Positions 55,544 to 59,642 of a DNA stretch of 59,642 nt are shown here, one piece after another. Position 1 is the first letter of the stretch, and each line of letters opens with the position of its first letter. The stretch is from a virus. The notes beneath the pieces are model-generated. The model worked only from the letters and a program-made list of their open reading frames with translations, did no database searches and was not told the origin of the DNA. Where the stretch lies: the IMG/VR virus record IMGVR_UViG_3300037248_000128, positions 1-59,642 of that record. One strand, written 5' to 3'. Both the position numbers and the translations under genes were made by a program.

Positions 55544-56096
55544 ATGGCCCGAAAGAACAAGACTGCTGTCGCCGGCATCCCGAAGTCGACTCTGCTGACG
55601 CTCGCTAATGAGATGTGCCGCGAGCGGGGCGAACGGCCCAATCGCGGAGTCGTTGCGACCGTTCAGCTAATGACCGGTAGGACTAGGGCGCGCTCTGCCG
55701 CGTGGAAGTGGCTGGCGAGTGAGTATCGCCGGCGAAACACGATTGCCGAGCCGCCCCGGCAGAAGCGGCGGCCCGCGTCCCGTCCAGCCGAGTCGTTCTA
55801 CAACTCGAAAGAATGGCGGGCGGTTCGGTTTAAGGCGTTGAAGGGCTCTAACGGATGCTGCGCCCTATGTGGGCGCTCACCCCGCGAGCATGGCATCGTT
55901 CTGCACGTCGACCACATCAAGCCCCGCTCAAAGCGGCCCGACCTCGAACTCGCCCTGAGCAACCTTCAGGTTCTCTGTCAGGACTGCAACATGGGCAAGT
56001 CGAACCGAGACGATACCCGATTGGCGGCCAGCGCCGTCAGCGGAGTCAGACGACGACTTCCTAACCGTCCTCGCGATTGCGGCAAACGACCGCTAG
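55544..56096 (+). pseudogene. HNH endonuclease with a +1 frameshift
   Basis: An HNH nuclease: SFYNSKEWRAVRFKALKGSN, CCALCGRSPREHGIVLHVDH, IKPRSKRPDLELALSNLQVL, CQDCNMGKSNRDDT. After the CCC run at 56016-56018 the frame is wrong: removing one C gives DWRPAPSAESDDD and an end at 56096 (IAANDR then TAG), a normal HNH tail. Total length 553 bases is one more than a multiple of three. In the current frame the reading continues antisense through the minus-strand gene to 56581. The restored stop forms CTAG, shared with the stop of the convergent gene at 56093. This is either a true mutation or a sequencing error. Confidence 0.78.
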
Positions 56097-56596
56097 ACCG
56101 CCTGATCAATCCTCGCCTGGATCGCCGCCGGGTTGTTCAGGTAGGCGGTGAGCGAGTCGATGTACGGCTGCGCGTTGCCGATCTGCGTCAGCCAGAAGAT
56201 TTGGTCCTGCGTGAGCATCTGCTCGACGGGGACGCCGGTCGAAACCTGTCCTTGGCGGGACAACCAAGCATGGCCGCCGTCGTGGATGATGCAGCCGGCC
56301 CACCAGAGCGGGTCGCTGTTGATCTGCAGATCCTCGACGCCGATGTAGAAGTTGTAGTCGCCCGCCTGTTGATCGGCCGTCCCCGCGCAGGGCGTGAAGC
56401 TGCGGTTGGGCGCGATCCCGAGTCCCGCGAGCGCGCCGATGTAGCTGATCATCCCCGGCGTCAGCGTCTTGGAGTTGCTCTGCAGGAACGTCGTCGCGCC
56501 GATCAGAACCGCGAGCGCATGGGTCGCGTCGTTCGGCTGCACGGCGGGGTCGACGATCACCGGGACGAGCCGGCCGAGTAGGGCGAGTTGGGTCAT
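56093..56596 (-). CDS. Virion-region protein with HDGGHAW motif
   Basis: A 167-residue protein. DPLWWAGCIIHDGGHAWLSR has two His separated by three residues, and VPVEQMLTQDQIFWL follows about 20 residues later with a Glu, a spacing reminiscent of metal-dependent hydrolases. Beginning LALLGRLVPVIVDPAVQPND is helical. Function unknown. Confidence 0.68.
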   Translation of the reverse strand: MTQLALLGRLVPVIVDPAVQPNDATHALAVLIGATTFLQSNSKTLTPGMISYIGALAGLGIAPNRSFTPCAGTADQQAGDYNFYIGVEDLQINSDPLWWAGCIIHDGGHAWLSRQGQVSTGVPVEQMLTQDQIFWLTQIGNAQPYIDSLTAYLNNPAAIQARIDQAV

Positions 56597-57235
56597 CTAA
56601 CCTCCGTACGACGCGACTAGCGCCAGCACCATCGCTTCGGCGTTCGGCGCCGCGGTGCGGATCTGAGTCGCCGCACCCAAGCCGATGTTGTCCAGCAGGG
56701 TGAAGCTCTGATCCTCGTAGCCGACGAACATCTGCCGCGTGACCCAGTTGTAGGCGACGAAGGCCACGATGTCGCCGTTGATCGGGACGGACCAGAACGG
56801 GTTGATCTGCGGGACGTTGAACTCGCCGAGCGCCTCGAGCTTGCCTTCGCCGGTCATGCTGAAGGCGGCGGGAGCGTTAGCGAACTTGTCCCAGGCGAGA
56901 GTGCCGGAACTGGTCATGGTGGCGACACTGGCGGCCGTGAGGGCGCCAGAAGCGGCAAACGCCCCAGAGCCCGCCCATGCAGCTACGCCGGGCGGTGCGC
57001 CAGTGGCATCGCCCGCGAAGACGCCCTGGCCCGTCAGAGACGCAACCACAGTCGTCACCGCGCTGCCGACGAACGAGAGCGAGCCGATCCCCGTCAGCGC
57101 GCCAACGGTTGGGCCCACCGGGGTCGAGACGTTGCCGACGAATGCGCCGGCGCCAGCCCACGTCGCGACCGCTTGATTCGATTCGCCGACCGCGGCGAGC
57201 GCGCCTGAGCCAGCCCATACGGCGACAGAGGCCAT
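56597..57235 (-). CDS. Structural protein with W-x-GxG repeats
   Basis: A 212-residue protein. Residues 1-130 have about seven units of 17-25 residues with WAGSGALAAVG, WAGAGAFVG, LTGIGSLSFVG, LTGQGVFAG, WAGSGAFAASG and MTGEGKLEALG. The end (NGDIVAFVAYNWVTRQMFVG) is a separate beta-rich part. Likely a virion decoration or fibre. Confidence 0.72.
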   Translation of the reverse strand: MASVAVWAGSGALAAVGESNQAVATWAGAGAFVGNVSTPVGPTVGALTGIGSLSFVGSAVTTVVASLTGQGVFAGDATGAPPGVAAWAGSGAFAASGALTAASVATMTSSGTLAWDKFANAPAAFSMTGEGKLEALGEFNVPQINPFWSVPINGDIVAFVAYNWVTRQMFVGYEDQSFTLLDNIGLGAATQIRTAAPNAEAMVLALVASYGG

Positions 57236-57421
57236 CTAGGCTCCGATCACGGCATCCCGGGCGGCGAACATGCGGGCCTTGATCGCGGCGGGGTCGGTCA
57301 CGCCTTCGGCCTGCGCTCTTTGGAGCTCGGCGAGCATCGCCTGTTCGATCACCCTGTCCTGCGGGGTCATCTCGCCGGAAAGCGGCCCGACCATGACGAA
57401 AGCGGCTTCGACGACGGGCAT
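57236..57421 (-). CDS. Hypothetical protein, 61 aa
   Basis: A 61-residue helical protein (QAMLAELQRAQAEGVTDPAA). It is packed between two structural genes. Function unknown. Confidence 0.62.
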   Translation of the reverse strand: MPVVEAAFVMVGPLSGEMTPQDRVIEQAMLAELQRAQAEGVTDPAAIKARMFAARDAVIGA

Positions 57422-57422
57422 C

Positions 57423-57851
57423 TCAGGTGATCGTCAGCGCCGATGCGGTGGTGAGAGCCGGCGTCACGCCGTTCCCGGTCACGATCGAGGGGCTGATCGG
57501 GCCGCTCCACAGGATGATACCTGCGCCGCTCGACAGCATGCCGATCGAGGCGAAGGTCGCCGTACCGGAACCGCCCGTGCCGGTCGGGAAAGTGACGTTG
57601 GCGGCAGGGCTGACGGCGTTCGAGGTCACGGTCCAGCCGACGTTCGAACGCGCGACAGCTACACGGGCGTAGCCGGTGTACGTGACCTCGCTGGTCGCCT
57701 GAGTACCGCCGGCGCCTGGGTCGGCGGTGTGCAAAGCAACGTAGAGATTAGTTGCCGGGCTTGAAGTAGCGTTTATCGCTATTGAAGTCCATGTCGTTGC
57801 ATTGAAGACCAATAACAAGAGCGAATTCGCTGTGGCGGTGGATGTGCCCAT
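57423..57851 (-). CDS. Phage virion protein, 142 aa
   Basis: A 142-residue beta-rich protein with LYVALHTADPGAGGTQATSE and VTYTGYARVAVARSNVGWTV, a pattern common in phage structural genes of Proteobacteria that is often annotated as a minor tail or head protein. An upstream gap holds the plus-strand homing gene's start. Confidence 0.75.
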   Translation of the reverse strand: MGTSTATANSLLLLVFNATTWTSIAINATSSPATNLYVALHTADPGAGGTQATSEVTYTGYARVAVARSNVGWTVTSNAVSPAANVTFPTGTGGSGTATFASIGMLSSGAGIILWSGPISPSIVTGNGVTPALTTASALTIT

Positions 57852-57962
57852 CTATACTTCCCCATTGACTAGGGCGCAGCGTCGCGCCAAATTCGGGCGG
57901 CGTGAGAACCTGTTCCGAGGTTCGCCACGCCTAACCGATGAACGACTGACAGGAGTCGCGTC

Positions 57963-58568
57963 ATGGCTGAGAAGCCTCGTACCACAAAAATCTGCGCGGT
58001 GTCGGGATGCGAGAAGCCAGTCCGAACCGCTGGCCTCTGCGTTGCGCACTATAGCCGCTGGTATCGCGGCAAGCCGCTGGAGGGCCCGCTTCGCCTCGTA
58101 GGCGTGCCCGTACAGCAACGATTCGATAGTAAGGTCAGGCGAGGCGCGCCCGACGAGTGCTGGCCGTGGCTCGGCGCCACGAGTCCCAAAGGGTACGGTG
58201 TTCTTCAGCTCGGTACCGCCGTTGAGAGTGACACCCGGTTCGCTCATAGGCTTGCGTGGGAGTACGCGAACGGCCCGATCCCAGAAGGCCAGCGCGTCCT
58301 GCACCGCTGCGACAATCCGCCGTGCTGCAATCCCGGTCACCTGTTCCTTGGAACGGACACCGACAATCAGCGCGACAAGGTGGAGAAAGGGCGACAAGCA
58401 AAGGGGCAGGATTTGCCGCAAACCGTGCTGACGCCCGCCGACGTGCGAGCAATCAGGCGGTCGCTCGCAGCGGGACAAACGCAGGAACTCATCGGCCTCC
58501 GCTACGGTGTCTCCCGGGCGACTATCGGACAGATAAAGCGCGGCGAGACGTGGCGGCATGTCGTCTAA
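57963..58568 (+). CDS. HNH homing endonuclease
   Basis: A 201-residue nuclease on the plus strand within minus-strand late genes. Finger CAVSGCEKPVRTAGLCVAHY, HNH core AHRLAWEYANGPIPEGQRVL, HRCDNPPCCNPGHLFLGTDT, and an HTH end (LTPADVRAIRRSLAAGQTQE, YGVSRATIGQIKRGETW) that matches the end of the 21407 nuclease. The stop overlaps the downstream gene's stop by four bases. Confidence 0.88.
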   Translation: MAEKPRTTKICAVSGCEKPVRTAGLCVAHYSRWYRGKPLEGPLRLVGVPVQQRFDSKVRRGAPDECWPWLGATSPKGYGVLQLGTAVESDTRFAHRLAWEYANGPIPEGQRVLHRCDNPPCCNPGHLFLGTDTDNQRDKVEKGRQAKGQDLPQTVLTPADVRAIRRSLAAGQTQELIGLRYGVSRATIGQIKRGETWRHVV

Positions 58569-59170
58569 CTGATCTTGCCCAGCGAGCGCAGCGCCTTCTC
58601 GCCCGGCTGACGGCCGACGCCGGCCACGTTCGGGCTGATCGCCATGTTGCGGTAGCGGCCATGGATGGCGCGCATGCCCATCATCTGAGCCTGGCGAGCG
58701 TGCAGACCACCAGCGTCCGCGACCGCCTTGCCCGAGAAGAACTCGTCGGCGGCCTTCTGAAGGTTCATCGGGTTGCCGGCCATGTCGCGGCCGACGCCCA
58801 GCCGCGGCGCCATCGTCTCGCCCTCGCGGATGTTGTCCTTCAGGTCGGTCAAATGATGGTCTTCCATGACGATGTTCGCCGTGGTGTCGATCGCCTTGAC
58901 CACAGGCTTGTCGCCGATCACTCCCGGCGCGCGCTGTTCCTCGAACATCTTCGTGCGGTTGGCGACTTCGCGCTGAATCTGTTCCTCGATCGCCGCAGCC
59001 TTACACGCTTTTCGGGGACAGGGGCGGTCGTCGTCGGTGATGCGCGAAGTGACGTAGCTGTACGGCTGATTGCACCTCAAGCACTGGCAGCGAATGCGAT
59101 AGCGCTTAGGCTTCAAATATCCGTCCGGCGGCAGAGTGTCGCGGCCCTCGTAGGCGAAGAAGTCGGTCAC
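58565..59170 (-). CDS. Zinc-ribbon protein near terminase
   Basis: A 201-residue protein. IRCQCLRCNQPYSYVTSR and RPCPRKACKAA supply four or more cysteines for a zinc ribbon. The rest is helical with basic ends. It lies close to the terminase if the window is circular, a region where phages often keep small zinc-ribbon terminase accessory proteins. Function unknown. Confidence 0.72.
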   Translation of the reverse strand: MTDFFAYEGRDTLPPDGYLKPKRYRIRCQCLRCNQPYSYVTSRITDDDRPCPRKACKAAAIEEQIQREVANRTKMFEEQRAPGVIGDKPVVKAIDTTANIVMEDHHLTDLKDNIREGETMAPRLGVGRDMAGNPMNLQKAADEFFSGKAVADAGGLHARQAQMMGMRAIHGRYRNMAISPNVAGVGRQPGEKALRSLGKIS

Positions 59171-59325
59171 TTAAGCCTCGCGTTCCGGGCTGCGCGACGG
59201 ATGATCGCCATCGCATCGGGAATGCCACACCAGTTGACCAGCCCTTCTTTCAGGGCCAGCGAGGAAGCGGCAATGAGAACCTCGCGGTCGACGTAATCAG
59301 CGCGGCGTTGCTCAGCGGGGGTCAT
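59167..59325 (-). CDS. Hypothetical protein, 52 aa
   Basis: A 52-residue helical protein (MTPAEQRRADYVDREVLIAA). ATG 59325 overlaps the upstream stop (ATGA), and its end overlaps the zinc-ribbon gene. A longer frame to 59463 would overlap the right-edge gene fully. Confidence 0.62.
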   Translation of the reverse strand: MTPAEQRRADYVDREVLIAASSLALKEGLVNWCGIPDAMAIIRRAARNARLK

Positions 59326-59642
59326 TGCGCTGGGCGCCACGCCACAGGCTGAGTCGGTAGCTTCGTCCCACCAGCGTTGCGAACGGCCCAGAAGCCCCCC
59401 TGCTGCCATTGGCCACAGACCATGAACCGCGTGTGCCGCCATACCGTCTCTATCGGTAGCCACCCGTTGCGATCGAGGTGCAGCGTCCAGATCGGCTTTC
59501 CATCGTCGGGGGCTGAGTCCATATTGAGGTCCCAGCCCTCGGGCAGACGCGGCGGGAACTTGATCAGCGCGAGGTGACCGTTTGCCTTGGCCGCGACCTT
59601 CGCCGGCTTCGCATCCTCGGGCGCTTTGACGCGATGTTCCGT
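59322..59642 (-). CDS. Right-edge frame: probable terminase C-terminus with DUF551-like end
   Basis: A frame open from the window edge to 59322 (106 residues). It has a basic start (HRVKAPEDAKPAKVAAKANG), then MDSAPDDGKPIWTL, WRHTRFMVCGQWQQGGFWAV and LPTQPVAWRP, a pattern like small DUF551-type phage proteins. Codon phase at 59642 matches that of the terminase at 1-3 if the ends join, so it is probably the terminase C-terminal extension. An independent 66-residue gene could start at ATG 59522. Confidence 0.6.
   Translation of the reverse strand, partial: TEHRVKAPEDAKPAKVAAKANGHLALIKFPPRLPEGWDLNMDSAPDDGKPIWTLHLDRNGWLPIETVWRHTRFMVCGQWQQGGFWAVRNAGGTKLPTQPVAWRPAQ

Noticed and set aside
55544-56581. 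A single 345-residue plus-strand gene
   Set aside because: Residues after about 160 are the antisense shadow of the minus-strand gene 56093-56596; a one-base frameshift explains it.
1-59642. Temperate phage with integrase
   Set aside because: No tyrosine or serine recombinase and no attachment-site-like tRNA fragment were found; XRE genes alone do not prove lysogeny.

Overview
The window looks like a complete genome, or nearly so, of a GC-rich, tailed double-stranded DNA bacteriophage. The hallmark genes are a large terminase (left edge), portal, scaffold, HK97-type major capsid protein, a head-tail adaptor-like protein, large internal virion proteins (one with a lytic domain) and repeat-rich fibre proteins. 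No tape-measure or contractile-tail genes are seen, so a podovirus-like particle is the best guess. The host is probably an alphaproteobacterium: the phage carries a GapR/DUF2312 homologue and a free-standing DnaA domain IV, and base composition is high GC. No integrase was found, so lifestyle is unclear. On the minus strand the terminase frame runs off position 1 and continues open and in phase from position 59642. Joining the ends restores the usual terminase-portal-scaffold-capsid order, so the 59,642 bp are probably a circularly permuted or circularised genome.

Layout. (1) 11221 to 1, leftward: a promoter with an array of GTATATAC boxes, then small regulators, a tRNA lying inside a coding frame, a lysis cassette (DUF1906 endolysin fused to a holin-like tail, plus a lipoprotein), a NeuD-like acetyltransferase, a J-domain protein, an HAD phosphatase, an HNH-AP2 endonuclease inserted in a small phage gene, a KTSC protein, an HslV-like Ntn hydrolase and the terminase. 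(2) 11222-11903: a non-coding, repeat-dense stretch. (3) 12462-15375, rightward: nine small, mostly unknown genes. (4) 20719 to 15512, leftward: XRE regulator, GapR-like protein, RuvC-like resolvase, DNA methyltransferase, DnaA domain IV, HNH nuclease, a replication-O-like gene holding three 11-bp iterons, and an Ig-repeat protein. (5) 20821-28696, rightward: a recombination operon (RecE-like nuclease, RecT-like annealing protein), C5 methyltransferase, a DUF4326 protein and a run of small accessory genes joined by a repeated ribosome-binding cassette. (6) 39199 to 28747, leftward: internal virion proteins, a double glycosyltransferase and a propeller-like fibre. (7) 39396-40890: a divergent RHH regulator and a conserved phage gene pair. 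(8) 40891-41603: a purine-skewed, low-complexity convergent spacer. (9) 59642 to 41604, leftward: the remaining morphogenesis genes, interrupted by rightward HNH genes and by a rightward portal gene.

How it works together. Genes are packed with 1-4 base overlaps (ATGA, GTGA, TTGA, TGATG), so translation is probably coupled along long transcripts. Two XRE regulators, several ribbon-helix-helix (RHH) proteins and three to four copies of a promoter cassette centred on CATTTTTGGCC point to layered transcriptional control. Eight HNH-type genes show heavy homing-endonuclease colonisation; one is inserted inside a host gene and another has suffered a frameshift.
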